From: Thermoplasmata archaeon
GTDB lineage: Archaea; Thermoplasmatota; Thermoplasmata; Thermoplasmatales; Thermoplasmataceae
DNA length: 32,714 nucleotides
Assembly (NCBI GenBank): GCA_021820565.1
Contig: JAKADL010000004.1
Coordinates: 1 to 32,714, forward strand
Direction of reading: 5' to 3'
Positions 1 to 9,584 of this stretch are shown here, in pieces. The notes under the pieces were generated by a model that ran no database searches, was not told the DNA's origin, and was given only the letters and a program-made list of their open reading frames with translations. Positions within the stretch are counted from its first letter, which is position 1. Each line of letters starts with the position of its first letter. The position numbers and the translations under genes were made by a program.

Positions 1-311
1 TCAAGAAACGTGCTGTATAGCATTGGTTCGCCCTCCACGGCATAAACCGTTCTGGTCCCTCTTTTACAGGACTCTGTTATAATTTTCCCATATCCGGCGC
101 AAATATCCTTTATTCCTGCATTTCCGATAGGGAACTGCATGGGCCTCAACTTGGATTTATCTATTTTCATACCATTGAGTATATTTTCTGCGGAGTTCAA
201 TGAAGTTTTCGGGTAAAAAATTATCTCAGCATCCATCAAGGCTCTGTATCCTTTCATTGTTACCAGTTCAGGGTCTCCCGGTCCGAGTCCCACAACCGTG
301 AACTTATTCAT
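1..311 (-). CDS. cbiL: Precorrin-2/cobalt-factor II C20-methyltransferase, N-terminal part (runs off the window edge)
   Basis: Manual minus-strand translation MNKFTVVGLGPGDPELVTMKGYRALMDAEIIFYPKTS...VYAVEGEPMLYSTFL. It has the tetrapyrrole methylase GxGPGDPELVT motif and a CbiL-like EGEPMLYSTF. Adjacent to other corrinoid genes. Confidence 0.75.
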   Translation of the reverse strand, partial: MNKFTVVGLGPGDPELVTMKGYRALMDAEIIFYPKTSLNSAENILNGMKIDKSKLRPMQFPIGNAGIKDICAGYGKIITESCKRGTRTVYAVEGEPMLYSTFL

Positions 312-1521
312 TTTTTACCACCCTAATTATGTAAATCTGATCCATTGGTACAAACCTTGTATATTTCGAAACAGGAGTTAATTTTGATATATTTATTTGA
401 CTGATATCCGCCTTTAATTTCATAGATTTAATATAATCCATGGCCCTCTGGAAATTTTCGATAGTCGTCAGGTTGATAACCATCCTACCATCTATTTTTA
501 GCCTTTTATATGAATAATCCATGATTTCCCGGATTTGGCCGGAAGAACCTCCAATGAATATTGCATCAGGATCAGGCAGCTGATGGAGTATCTCAGGTGC
601 AATTCCGTTTATGATTTTTATATCGCAGCCGCTCATTTCCATATTTGATTGAATATTTTTACAGAGTTCTGCATCTTTTTCTATTGCATATATCTCTCCC
701 TCTGTATCGGTGAAAGAGGCGGCTATGGCAAGAGATCCCGATCCTGAGCCTATATCCCATAAAATTGTATTCTTATCAATATCCAGGTCGGATAATGATA
801 TATCCCTCACCTCTTTTTTTGTGATATTCCCATTCCTCTTTGTAAATCCGCTATCATCGGGCATAGAAATTTTATATTCCGATTCCGCCGTGAGTATCAT
901 TATATTGAGCGGATCAAATTCCCTGCCTTTGAGTTCCTCTATGGAATAACTACCAGATTTTTCATTGCTGTATCCCATATTTTCGAATACATGTGCCCGG
1001 TATGAAGTCAATCCAAATCTTATCATATAGTCTGCTATAGTAGATGGTGTGTTCACGGTATCCGTAAATATCACGATTTTATATTTATTCCGAATTTTCT
1101 GTGCCAGTCCCTGTATGTTTCTTCCATGGAGGCTGACAGTATAAATTGCACTGGAATCCATTGCAATTCTTGAAAGAGCTACCTGCATGGAACTCACCTC
1201 AGGAATGATTTCAATTTCATTTCCAGGATAATTTTCGCTGATATATTTTCCTATCCCATAAAACAAAGGGTCCCCGGTGGCAACTACGGTTATTTTTTTA
1301 CCTGATTTATACGCATTTTCCATATCAATTCTGAATTTTTTGAATTCGCCGATATCAACAATTAACTTATTCGTTGCTTCAAAGAACTCCCTGTTGCGGT
1401 GACCGGAAAATATTATATCAGAGTCATTCAGGCATTCTACTGCCTCGTGGCACAGTGGTTTCCCAGGAAAAACCCCGATTACGTTAATTCTTTTCATATA
1501 TTCCACCGAAAAATGATACAA
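304..1521 (-). CDS. cbiET: Fused precorrin-6Y C5,15-methyltransferase (CbiE) / decarboxylating methyltransferase (CbiT)
   Basis: 405 aa. N-terminal CbiE-like tetrapyrrole methylase region (VVATGDPLFYGIGKYI) and C-terminal Rossmann methylase CbiT region (LWDIGSGSGSLAIAASF, DAIFIGGSSGQIREIM). The start may be the internal Met at about 1497 (MKRINVIGVFPGKPL). Confidence 0.85.
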   Translation of the reverse strand: MYHFSVEYMKRINVIGVFPGKPLCHEAVECLNDSDIIFSGHRNREFFEATNKLIVDIGEFKKFRIDMENAYKSGKKITVVATGDPLFYGIGKYISENYPGNEIEIIPEVSSMQVALSRIAMDSSAIYTVSLHGRNIQGLAQKIRNKYKIVIFTDTVNTPSTIADYMIRFGLTSYRAHVFENMGYSNEKSGSYSIEELKGREFDPLNIMILTAESEYKISMPDDSGFTKRNGNITKKEVRDISLSDLDIDKNTILWDIGSGSGSLAIAASFTDTEGEIYAIEKDAELCKNIQSNMEMSGCDIKIINGIAPEILHQLPDPDAIFIGGSSGQIREIMDYSYKRLKIDGRMVINLTTIENFQRAMDYIKSMKLKADISQINISKLTPVSKYTRFVPMDQIYIIRVVKNE

Positions 1522-2818
1522 TTTTTTTCTCTATTTCATCATAAGGATATTCAATTCGCATTACAGGTATTCTGTCAGAAATTTTGATCTCAGGGGGCAG
1601 GGATTCAGATTTACCTGCAAGCACTATAAGGTCTGATTTGTCCAGATAATCTTCAATGTATCCGTTGAAGTTATTTTTTTGAAGTTTTGCTATATCAATT
1701 TCTCCAGAATTTCCATAGCCCAATTTAATATAACTTCCATCTATCTCTGATATGTCAACTAAATTAAAAATCCCGTACTTTTTCAATAATCCTTTTCCAA
1801 TTTGATCCGTTGCTATTTTGCCCGCATCCCTTAAATCGAATTTATTCCATATTAATGTATCAAAAAAGGCCTGTACATATCTTCCTTCAATGGCAATGTT
1901 TTTACCGCAAAGTGAGTGCACATCTATTTTAACCGGGAATATCTGCGATTCTTTAATTTTAAAAATAGTGAATCCCTTACTTTCGAGATAATCTAATGGT
2001 GGACTATAAAAATCATAAAAAATTGATATGGTTTTTCCGGAGTACTCTCTGTTTTCAATTATCTGGAATTCCCTGTGATAATTAACAACATTCCCAACAA
2101 CGATAATTGAAGGTGATCCATTATATTTATAATCTATTTTTTCAAGGGTACCGCTAAAGGTTTTTTGATAATTATATGTTCCATTTTCAATTATGGCCAC
2201 GGGGGTTTCCTTCCTGTAACCTGCTGATAGTAGTTTTTTGATTATGTCCATTAAATTGTAAGCTCCCATAAAAATTACCAGTGTATACATGTTGCACTGA
2301 AATTCATGGCAATCTGGAATGCTAAGATTCTCTACACTGTTGCCTGTTGTAACTATCACCCCGTGGTTCACATTCCTGTGTGTTAGTGGTATCCCTGAAA
2401 ATTCCGGCACGGAAATTAAGGCAGAAACTCCGGGAATTATTTCATATTCTATGCCATTCTTTTTCAGTTCCTCTATTTCTTCCCCTCCCCTGCCGAATAA
2501 AAATGGGTCTCCACCCTTCAGTCTAACAACTATATTTTTTATTAATGATTCACGGACTATTATACTGTTAATTTCTTCCTGTGATATTCTCTTGATATAG
2601 GGTTTTTTGCCTACATAAATTTTATCGCATCCCGGTTTTGCCATATCAAGAATCTCTGGATTTATCAGATGATCATAAATTAGGGCGTCTGCCATGCCAA
2701 TTATTTTTGCCCCAGCAATAGTAAGCATATCCTTATTTCCCGGTCCGCAACCGACTATGTACGCCTTTCCCATCAATGGGTTATTTTGAACTAATATATG
2801 ATTTTGCTCATTAAACAC
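1484..2818 (-). CDS. Uroporphyrinogen-III C-methyltransferase fused to a C-terminal HemD-like domain
   Basis: 444 aa. N-terminal SUMT signature (YIVGCGPGNKDMLTIAGAKII, VVRLKGGDPFLFGRGGEE, VIPGVSALISVPEFSGIPLTHR). The C-terminal ~190 aa has the position and length of uroporphyrinogen-III synthase, but this part is weakly recognisable. Confidence 0.8.
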   Translation of the reverse strand: MFNEQNHILVQNNPLMGKAYIVGCGPGNKDMLTIAGAKIIGMADALIYDHLINPEILDMAKPGCDKIYVGKKPYIKRISQEEINSIIVRESLIKNIVVRLKGGDPFLFGRGGEEIEELKKNGIEYEIIPGVSALISVPEFSGIPLTHRNVNHGVIVTTGNSVENLSIPDCHEFQCNMYTLVIFMGAYNLMDIIKKLLSAGYRKETPVAIIENGTYNYQKTFSGTLEKIDYKYNGSPSIIVVGNVVNYHREFQIIENREYSGKTISIFYDFYSPPLDYLESKGFTIFKIKESQIFPVKIDVHSLCGKNIAIEGRYVQAFFDTLIWNKFDLRDAGKIATDQIGKGLLKKYGIFNLVDISEIDGSYIKLGYGNSGEIDIAKLQKNNFNGYIEDYLDKSDLIVLAGKSESLPPEIKISDRIPVMRIEYPYDEIEKKIVSFFGGIYEKN

Positions 2819-2866
2819 TTAAACTGTCTTTTAAATTCCATCTACATAAACCTTTTGCTCAGGAAA

Positions 2867-2880
2867 TAATTTAAATAAAC
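2867..2880 (+). promoter_or_regulatory. TATA-box candidate for the SQR-like gene
   Basis: taatttaaataaac centred ~25 nt upstream of ATG 2898. Confidence 0.5.
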
Positions 2881-2897
2881 ATATACACTTATCATGT

Positions 2898-4031
2898 ATG
2901 AATAAAATTAACGTCCTTATAATTGGCGATGCTAATGCAGGCCTTATAACTGCAAATAAATTGAGAATGCATACCGGAAATGATGTTAATATAACCGTGG
3001 TGGGGAAATCCGAAAAAACCTATTTTAAACCGGAAGGAGTTCTTATACCGTTCAACGGAATTGATTACCGGGATACTGTAAAACCAACGGACTCTTTACT
3101 AAATTATGGCATTAATCGAATTAAATCCATGGCAAAAAAGATAAATCCTGACAATCGTACGGTGCTTCTCGAAAATGGCAAGACAATAGAATATGATTAT
3201 CTCGTGATTGCAACTGGTGACAGGCTTGTCCCTGAAAACGTGCCCGGATACAATAAGGATGTTTATCATTTCTATGACATGGAAAATGTTCTGAAATTGA
3301 GAGACAAACTGAATAATTTAAAGGCCGGTAAATTCGTGGTGGGACCAGCAAGCATTCCCTTCCAGTGCCCGGTTGCTCCTGAGGAATTCGTGTTCGGCCT
3401 TGATATGCTATTGCGCAGGAAGGGCATCAGGGAAGATAGCGATATCACTTTAATACTTCCCATGGATGACGTTCTTCCTTTCAAAAATGTTTCGGACCTG
3501 GAGAGAAAGGGTTTTTCTGAACTGGGAATAAACTTCATTCCGAAATTCAAAACACAGGCTGTGGATACTTCTAAGGGTACTATTGTAGCTGAAAGTGGCG
3601 AATCTCTCAATTACGACACACTGGTTCTTGTACCCCCACATATGGGGCAGAATGTTATTATTGACTCGGGAATGGGCACGGCAAAGGGATTTATCGATGT
3701 GGATAAATTTACCATGAAGTACAAAAATTATGACAATATTTTTGTTGTGGGAGATGCCGCAAATTTTCCCATGAAGGTGGGGGCCCTGGGGCACTCAGAG
3801 GCTGCATACGTTGCAAGCAAGATCGCAGCAGAATGCGATGGAACAATCAATGATGACAAATTCGATGGATTTATGGGTTGTTCCAGTGTATACTCCGATA
3901 AAATGGGATTTACATTGTCCTTCGACTATAATTCAAAGCCCTTCGTGAATTTCCCATCAAAAACAGATTATTTTCTGAAATACATATCGGGGGATACTTA
4001 TTTCTCTTCAATAATAAGAGGGATACTTTAG
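2898..4031 (+). CDS. Sulfide:quinone oxidoreductase-like FAD-dependent oxidoreductase
   Basis: 377 aa. FAD-binding N-terminus (VLIIGDANAGLITANKLR), YDYLVIATGDRLVPE, FQCPVAPEEF, and the second FAD motif NIFVVGDAAN. TATA-like taatttaaataaac ends ~18 nt before the ATG. Confidence 0.8.
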   Translation: MNKINVLIIGDANAGLITANKLRMHTGNDVNITVVGKSEKTYFKPEGVLIPFNGIDYRDTVKPTDSLLNYGINRIKSMAKKINPDNRTVLLENGKTIEYDYLVIATGDRLVPENVPGYNKDVYHFYDMENVLKLRDKLNNLKAGKFVVGPASIPFQCPVAPEEFVFGLDMLLRRKGIREDSDITLILPMDDVLPFKNVSDLERKGFSELGINFIPKFKTQAVDTSKGTIVAESGESLNYDTLVLVPPHMGQNVIIDSGMGTAKGFIDVDKFTMKYKNYDNIFVVGDAANFPMKVGALGHSEAAYVASKIAAECDGTINDDKFDGFMGCSSVYSDKMGFTLSFDYNSKPFVNFPSKTDYFLKYISGDTYFSSIIRGIL

Positions 4032-4505
4032 GTGATTGTTATGGATAGTGATAAAAATTTGATAAAAGATAATGAACTGGAATCAGCACTTGAGAATAAT
4101 ATGGATGTAATACTGGCACTACTCAGATTAACGGAACGACTGAAACAAGCAGGAATTGTGCAGGCTTTGGACCACATAAATAATGAAGTGCTTCCCGATA
4201 ATTTTGACTTCTTTGCAAGAGCTTTTACTTCCAAGGATATGCTTGAAACAATTTCAAAATCGGGGAATACAATGATTTCACTGTTATTCCTCCTTTCAAA
4301 CAGGGAAATGGGCGATATGATCAAGGCCATTTCATTTAATTCACAGGGTATAGCAGAAGCCATTCAAAGTGGAGCTTCAGGGTCACAGCCACTCTCAATT
4401 TTAAAGATCATGGGGCTACTCAAAGATCCTGAATTTGCCACGGGATTAAATGCAATGATTTCCGGTCTGAAAGCACTTGGGTCTGTACTTAAAAAATTAG
4501 ACTGA
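4032..4505 (+). CDS. DUF1641-family protein
   Basis: 157 aa, immediately downstream of the SQR-like gene. Sequence style matches DUF1641 (ALLRLTERLKQAGIVQALD...). DUF1641 genes are known neighbours of SQR/NDH-2-type flavoproteins. The start may be GTG 4032 or ATG 4041. Confidence 0.65.
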   Translation: MIVMDSDKNLIKDNELESALENNMDVILALLRLTERLKQAGIVQALDHINNEVLPDNFDFFARAFTSKDMLETISKSGNTMISLLFLLSNREMGDMIKAISFNSQGIAEAIQSGASGSQPLSILKIMGLLKDPEFATGLNAMISGLKALGSVLKKLD

Positions 4506-5768
4506 TCTTGCAAGGCCGAGAAGTTCAAGAGCTCCGGATTCGTTGAGCTTCGCATCCATGTATGCGGTGCTTATTTTTTTTAATCCATCATTGTAGCCGT
4601 TAATCATAACGGTTATGAGTTTTGTCCTTGAATCCCTGTTGAATAGGTCTCCTATATTTACCTTATCTTCACCATCTGTGATAATTATAATTGTATTTGT
4701 TTCATCCATGATATGTCCGTTTTCCAGATCCTTCACTGCGGTTTTCAGCGCACATTCTATGCAGGTGCCCTTATTGGCCTCAACCGTGAGTATATTATCC
4801 ACTATATCCACCGGGCTGCTGAGAAGATCATGGGGCTTATTATCAAAAAATCTGAAGAAGTATTTTCTTCTTTTTATTCTCGCTATCCTGAACAGAGCAA
4901 GTGCAACAGATCTTGACCACAGTGTTTTGTCGCCTTCATACATGCTACCACTTTTATCAAGAAGCACATAATATGCTCCCGGGCTCAAAAGCCGTTTCTC
5001 TTTTCCTGTGAAACCATTGATAAGTTTTGAATAGAAGACCTCTTCAGGCATAGCAAGCTCTCTGGAAAGAACGTTTGATATGTGCCTTGTTTTGTAATAT
5101 CCAGCAAGCTCGCCTGTATTTGAATATGATCTCATTTTCTTGGTATATCTCGGCATTATATCTATGAGCTTGTTTGCCATTGTGAGAATTTTATCTGCAT
5201 TTTCAACATTCATTGCCCTGTCAGTAAGATCCATGAGGCTCTCCATGGACAATCCGTCCTTATGGCCGATATTTCCTCCTGGGCTTCTGTCTTTTACCAC
5301 TTTTTCTATTTCATGGGCCGTTTCCATTTTCCTGGATGCTTCCTCCATTGATTTCTCGACATTTTTTGAGTTAATTGAAGGATCAGAATTCCCGTTTCTG
5401 TTCATATTATTCTTTGCATTATTGTTCAATTCTTTCATAAAGTTAATGCTGTACAACATCGAGAGCCTGTCATTAAGAAGAGAATATGTCTTTGCCTGTG
5501 AAAAATCACGGGTTTTAATCATATAATCCATTTTCAGCCTGACATTTTCCATGAATTCATTGCTGTTTCTGGTTCTGTTCACACCGGCTATTCCTGAATA
5601 AAATAAAAAATAAAGGTCGGATGCCGCAGTTTTGATCTCTTCAGCAGAATTTTTGTCAAGGTCAATGTTTACGCGCCTGACCAGTCTTTCCTTAGTTATC
5701 CTGTAAACAGTACTTGATTCAGGAATGCCGCTTATATTACTTTTTGGTGTATTTCCCATATCAGTCAC
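4497..5768 (-). CDS. VWA-domain protein, ViaA/CoxE-like
   Basis: 423 aa. MIDAS motif YVLLDKSGSMYEGDK, then IIIITDGED. 4-nt overlap with the upstream MoxR gene. Confidence 0.8.
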   Translation of the reverse strand: MTDMGNTPKSNISGIPESSTVYRITKERLVRRVNIDLDKNSAEEIKTAASDLYFLFYSGIAGVNRTRNSNEFMENVRLKMDYMIKTRDFSQAKTYSLLNDRLSMLYSINFMKELNNNAKNNMNRNGNSDPSINSKNVEKSMEEASRKMETAHEIEKVVKDRSPGGNIGHKDGLSMESLMDLTDRAMNVENADKILTMANKLIDIMPRYTKKMRSYSNTGELAGYYKTRHISNVLSRELAMPEEVFYSKLINGFTGKEKRLLSPGAYYVLLDKSGSMYEGDKTLWSRSVALALFRIARIKRRKYFFRFFDNKPHDLLSSPVDIVDNILTVEANKGTCIECALKTAVKDLENGHIMDETNTIIIITDGEDKVNIGDLFNRDSRTKLITVMINGYNDGLKKISTAYMDAKLNESGALELLGLARSV

Positions 5769-6931
5769 CTTCCCTTGAGTTTTTCATATCGCTCACCTGC
5801 AAAGTTCAGGGATGAGTTAATTCTGTTTACTATATCCCTGTGGTATGGCGAACTATCGCTTCCCAGATCAAATTTCATTTTTTCCAGTTTTTTAATATAT
5901 ATTTCCAGAAGGCTCAACTGGTCGAGAACAACATTATACGGTGAATTCCTGTTTATTGCATCCTCTGTGGCCTGTATGAGCGATTTTGTTTCCTCCATGG
6001 TAGTTTCAGCTTTCTGCACAATTTCGGATTTGTTTTCCAGCTTTGAATCGATGATCGCTGCCTCTATTTTCGGCTTATAATCCTCGCTGTCTGCACTATA
6101 ACGGAGCGCCATGGCTATATCATTCCCTGTAATGGTTTTTGAGTTCATGAGTATACTGAAAGCAGATGCAATCTTCAGTAGTTTTATCTTTCTCCTATCG
6201 CTCAGTATAACATCATTCTCCTCCATCTGGAACAGTGCCTCCATATACCTATCGATAACATCATTTTTCATATTTCTTAGATGGTTCAGCCTCTCTATGG
6301 CATCGGCCTGCAGGTTTCTAACCTCTTCAATGGTGATAAATGGCCTTTCATCATCCTTTCTTGCCTCCATATTGATTCCCCTGTCAAGGAGGTCACGGAG
6401 TATAGTTCTCTCAACATATCCGTGGAACACCTTAATGGGGTATCTGTCATAGAGTGCCATATCCTCCTCATCATCTGAGATTTCATTGCTTGCAGAATAA
6501 ATTCCCAGAAGGTCGAGGTCCATCATAACTCCACCGTTGGGCAATCTCCTGTTTAGCATGATATCAAGCAGGGTATTCCTTATTGCAGAACTTGCCTTGA
6601 ATATCTCATCCAGGAATACTATGTTTGAATCGGGTAGCTTTCCTGTTATGATATTTTTATATTCACCATTTTTCAGGGCATTGATATCTATGGGCCCCAG
6701 CAACTCTTCCGGTTCTGTAAATTTTGTTAGCAGGTAATAAAAATAGCGTGCGTTCATGAGTTTACTCATTGTATCTATAATTGATGTTTTTGCAGTACCC
6801 GGAGGCCCGATGAGAAGCGTGGGTTCGCCGGATATCAATCCAGCAAGTACACCGTTTATTACATCCTCCCTTCCAACGAATGTGTTGGTAAGATAATTCT
6901 GTACTTCAAAGATTTTATTGATATTTTTCAT
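5765..6931 (-). CDS. MoxR-family AAA+ ATPase, RavA-like
   Basis: 388 aa. Walker A LLIGPPGTAKTSI, Walker B NIVFLDEIFKASSAIRNTLLDIMLNRRLPNGG, LLGPIDI and sensor SASNEI. Confidence 0.88.
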   Translation of the reverse strand: MKNINKIFEVQNYLTNTFVGREDVINGVLAGLISGEPTLLIGPPGTAKTSIIDTMSKLMNARYFYYLLTKFTEPEELLGPIDINALKNGEYKNIITGKLPDSNIVFLDEIFKASSAIRNTLLDIMLNRRLPNGGVMMDLDLLGIYSASNEISDDEEDMALYDRYPIKVFHGYVERTILRDLLDRGINMEARKDDERPFITIEEVRNLQADAIERLNHLRNMKNDVIDRYMEALFQMEENDVILSDRRKIKLLKIASAFSILMNSKTITGNDIAMALRYSADSEDYKPKIEAAIIDSKLENKSEIVQKAETTMEETKSLIQATEDAINRNSPYNVVLDQLSLLEIYIKKLEKMKFDLGSDSSPYHRDIVNRINSSLNFAGERYEKLKGR

Positions 6932-6982
6932 TCTTATAACAAATTAAAACGATGTTTTATAAAGTTTTGCCAGATGGATAAG

Positions 6983-8188
6983 TCATTGCTTTTTATCATC
7001 CGGCTTCTTGTCATCAGGTTTTTTGTCTTCGGTTTTTGGCTCACTGGCCTTTTTTAATTCACTGTATGCCTGTTCAAAGGCAAGATTTGTCTCGTTTATT
7101 GTTTTTTCCATGGTTCTACCGGACAATTTTACCTTTGCAAGAAAGACATTTGTTGTCGCCCCCCTTGTTAAAAGTATAATTTCAGTATCAGGTAGCAGTT
7201 TCGCGGTTTCATCTATTAATTTCCCGGAGGGAACATCCGAATTCAGTGTTACCGTAACCGGATAAACTATTTCAGAACCCTCATACATTGAATTGGGTCC
7301 CAGCACGTTGAATTTTGATTTTATATCCCAGTAAGCACCGTCTATTGCCATATTCGCCCTGGCAGTTTTCTCATTTATCTCAGTGACCTCATTAAATGAA
7401 ATCAAGGCCTCGAAGGTATTGCTGACGCCGTTTTTGCTGGAAAGGAAGAATTTCATATCCTTTAAATCATCCCTTGCATTTACCTCTTCAAGTATTTTGT
7501 CTGCCGGTACATCTGCCTGTGCGGTTATGTTCAGAGGATAAATATAACTGCTCCCATTATCCCTGAATTCCGTTATCACGCTGTTTCCAAGAATTTCAGA
7601 ATTTGGCAAATATATTACGTTGTTGTCTTTTGTCAGTATCTTTGAAAACAGGGTTTTAACATCCACCACTTTGCCGGTAGTTTCCACACTCCATACCCAT
7701 GAATTGACTGATATGACTTCCCCGAATTTTACTGTATTGGACGACGTTGCAAATATGCTGGATAAAACATTGGAGGCAACCGTCTGCACAGCAAGACCCA
7801 GTACCACACCTCCTATTGCACTTCCTGCAAGTATTCCTGTAACACTGACATGGAATGCACTCATTACCAGTGCAAGTATTATCACATAAAAAATAATTCT
7901 GACTATGAGGGATATGCCGTAGAGTCCACGGTTAGTTTTTATCAATACCTCCCTGAGATACTTGATAAATGATCCAACTATTAATAATCCCACTATCAGT
8001 ATGACTATCGCATGTACGGATTCTATTATAAATACCTCATCTGATCTATACTGCGGCAGAAATGTATTTATGAATAAGTCTGCTAAATAGCCAGAAAGTA
8101 TGGCCAGTATTACCCCAATTACCACTTCTGATGCTATTTTTAATACCTGATCCCTTCTAACAGCAAGATTTGATTTAGTTTTTGCCAT
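6983..8188 (-). CDS. Small-conductance mechanosensitive channel (MscS family)
   Basis: 401 aa. Several TM helices, then GSAIGGVVLGLAVQTVASNVLSSIFATSSNTVKFGEVI (MscS pore/beta domain). Charged C-terminal tail DKKPDDKKPDDKK. Confidence 0.85.
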   Translation of the reverse strand: MAKTKSNLAVRRDQVLKIASEVVIGVILAILSGYLADLFINTFLPQYRSDEVFIIESVHAIVILIVGLLIVGSFIKYLREVLIKTNRGLYGISLIVRIIFYVIILALVMSAFHVSVTGILAGSAIGGVVLGLAVQTVASNVLSSIFATSSNTVKFGEVISVNSWVWSVETTGKVVDVKTLFSKILTKDNNVIYLPNSEILGNSVITEFRDNGSSYIYPLNITAQADVPADKILEEVNARDDLKDMKFFLSSKNGVSNTFEALISFNEVTEINEKTARANMAIDGAYWDIKSKFNVLGPNSMYEGSEIVYPVTVTLNSDVPSGKLIDETAKLLPDTEIILLTRGATTNVFLAKVKLSGRTMEKTINETNLAFEQAYSELKKASEPKTEDKKPDDKKPDDKKQ

Positions 8189-9522
8189 TATTTAACCTCC
8201 GTGTTTATTTCACTGAATCCTGTATAAGGTACAAGAACATCAGGTACTTTTATTCCATTTTCCTGCTGGAAATTTTCCATTATTGCCACAAGAACCCTTT
8301 CTGTTGCAATTGCGGTACTGTTAAGGGTATGAACAAATTTATTCCCATCCGGAGTTCTGTATTTTACATTGAGTGACCTTGCCTGGTAATCGGTATCATT
8401 AGATGCTGAAACAACTTCCCTGAACTTTCCCTGGGACGGGTACCACACTTCTATATCATATTTTTTGGCCGCAAGGCTGCCGAGGTCACCGGAACATATA
8501 TTAACAATTCTGTACGGTAATCCAAGGCTTCTGTAAATATCCTCTGCATTGCTTACCAGTTCCTTGAAGTAATCCCATGATTCATCTGGCTTGCAGTAAA
8601 TAAACTGCTCTATCTTGTTGAACTGGTGAACCCTGAATATGCCCTTCGTATCCTTGCCATGGGCGCCGGCTTCCCTTCTGAAGCAGGGTGAAACGCCACT
8701 CAATCTCAATGGCAATTCGTTCTCTTCCAGGGTTTCACCGGATAGCATGGATGCGAGGGGGTGCTCAGCAGTTGCAATTAGATAAAGGTCATCCCCTTCT
8801 ATTTTATACAGCGCATCCTTGAACGTTTCAATGTCAGTGGCACCTGACATGGAAGCGTAATTAATCATAAACGGTGGCTCCATAACAGTAAAATTTCTCT
8901 GGGATAAGAAATCAACTGCATAATTAATGAGTGCCAGTTCCAGCTTGAAGAGCCTATTTTTCAGAAAATAAAACCTTGAACCGGCTATTTTACCAGCTCT
9001 CTGCAGATCTGCCAGGTCATATTTTTCCATGAGTGTCTGGTGGTCAACAGGCCTTGTATCAATTATTTCATAGTCCCGTGAATCCATGCTATTCTGTCTG
9101 AAATATTCCTCATCTTCGCCGAATACCCGTGCATGCCCCCAATACTTTACAATTTTGCTATTATCGTCACCCGTGCAGACAGGTACATCATCAGCCAGAA
9201 GATTTGGTATAAGGTGAACTATTTCACTTCTTCTGCTCTCTATCCCCTTCTGTTCTTCCTCGATGCTACTGATTTTTTCGTTGATCTCCCTTACACTGTC
9301 TTTCAGCCTATCGATATCCTTATTTCCTGTTTTCATCATTCTGGAAATATCAAGGCTGATGGTATTTTTATTGTGTTTATAATCATTAAGTGTTCTGAGA
9401 TTATCCTTCCATTTAGTATCCAGTATGAAAAATTCATCAAGAATCTTCGTATCAAATCCTCTGGCCCTGCATGAATCGTAAAATTTTTTACTTTCAGATC
9501 TCAGAAGTTTTATATCTATCAT
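8188..9522 (-). CDS. serS: Seryl-tRNA synthetase (class II)
   Basis: 444 aa. N-terminal coiled coil and class II motifs (FRREAGAHGKDTKGIFRVHQFNKIEQFIYC; LNSTAIATERVLVAIMENFQQENG). Confidence 0.95.
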   Translation of the reverse strand: MIDIKLLRSESKKFYDSCRARGFDTKILDEFFILDTKWKDNLRTLNDYKHNKNTISLDISRMMKTGNKDIDRLKDSVREINEKISSIEEEQKGIESRRSEIVHLIPNLLADDVPVCTGDDNSKIVKYWGHARVFGEDEEYFRQNSMDSRDYEIIDTRPVDHQTLMEKYDLADLQRAGKIAGSRFYFLKNRLFKLELALINYAVDFLSQRNFTVMEPPFMINYASMSGATDIETFKDALYKIEGDDLYLIATAEHPLASMLSGETLEENELPLRLSGVSPCFRREAGAHGKDTKGIFRVHQFNKIEQFIYCKPDESWDYFKELVSNAEDIYRSLGLPYRIVNICSGDLGSLAAKKYDIEVWYPSQGKFREVVSASNDTDYQARSLNVKYRTPDGNKFVHTLNSTAIATERVLVAIMENFQQENGIKVPDVLVPYTGFSEINTEVK

Positions 9523-9584
9523 ATTTTTGACCTTTAATATTAATATAAAAAGACTATATGTTTTTTATGATAAATTTTTGATTT

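Noticed and set aside
3121-3794. Three minus-strand ORFs (3121-3351, 3272-3610, 3450-3794) within the SQR-like gene
   Set aside because: Overlapping shadow ORFs opposite a clear flavoprotein gene; no promoter or domain support.
4615-6737. Several plus-strand ORFs opposite the VWA and MoxR genes
   Set aside because: Ser/Leu/Phe-rich antisense translations of well-supported minus-strand genes; no independent evidence.
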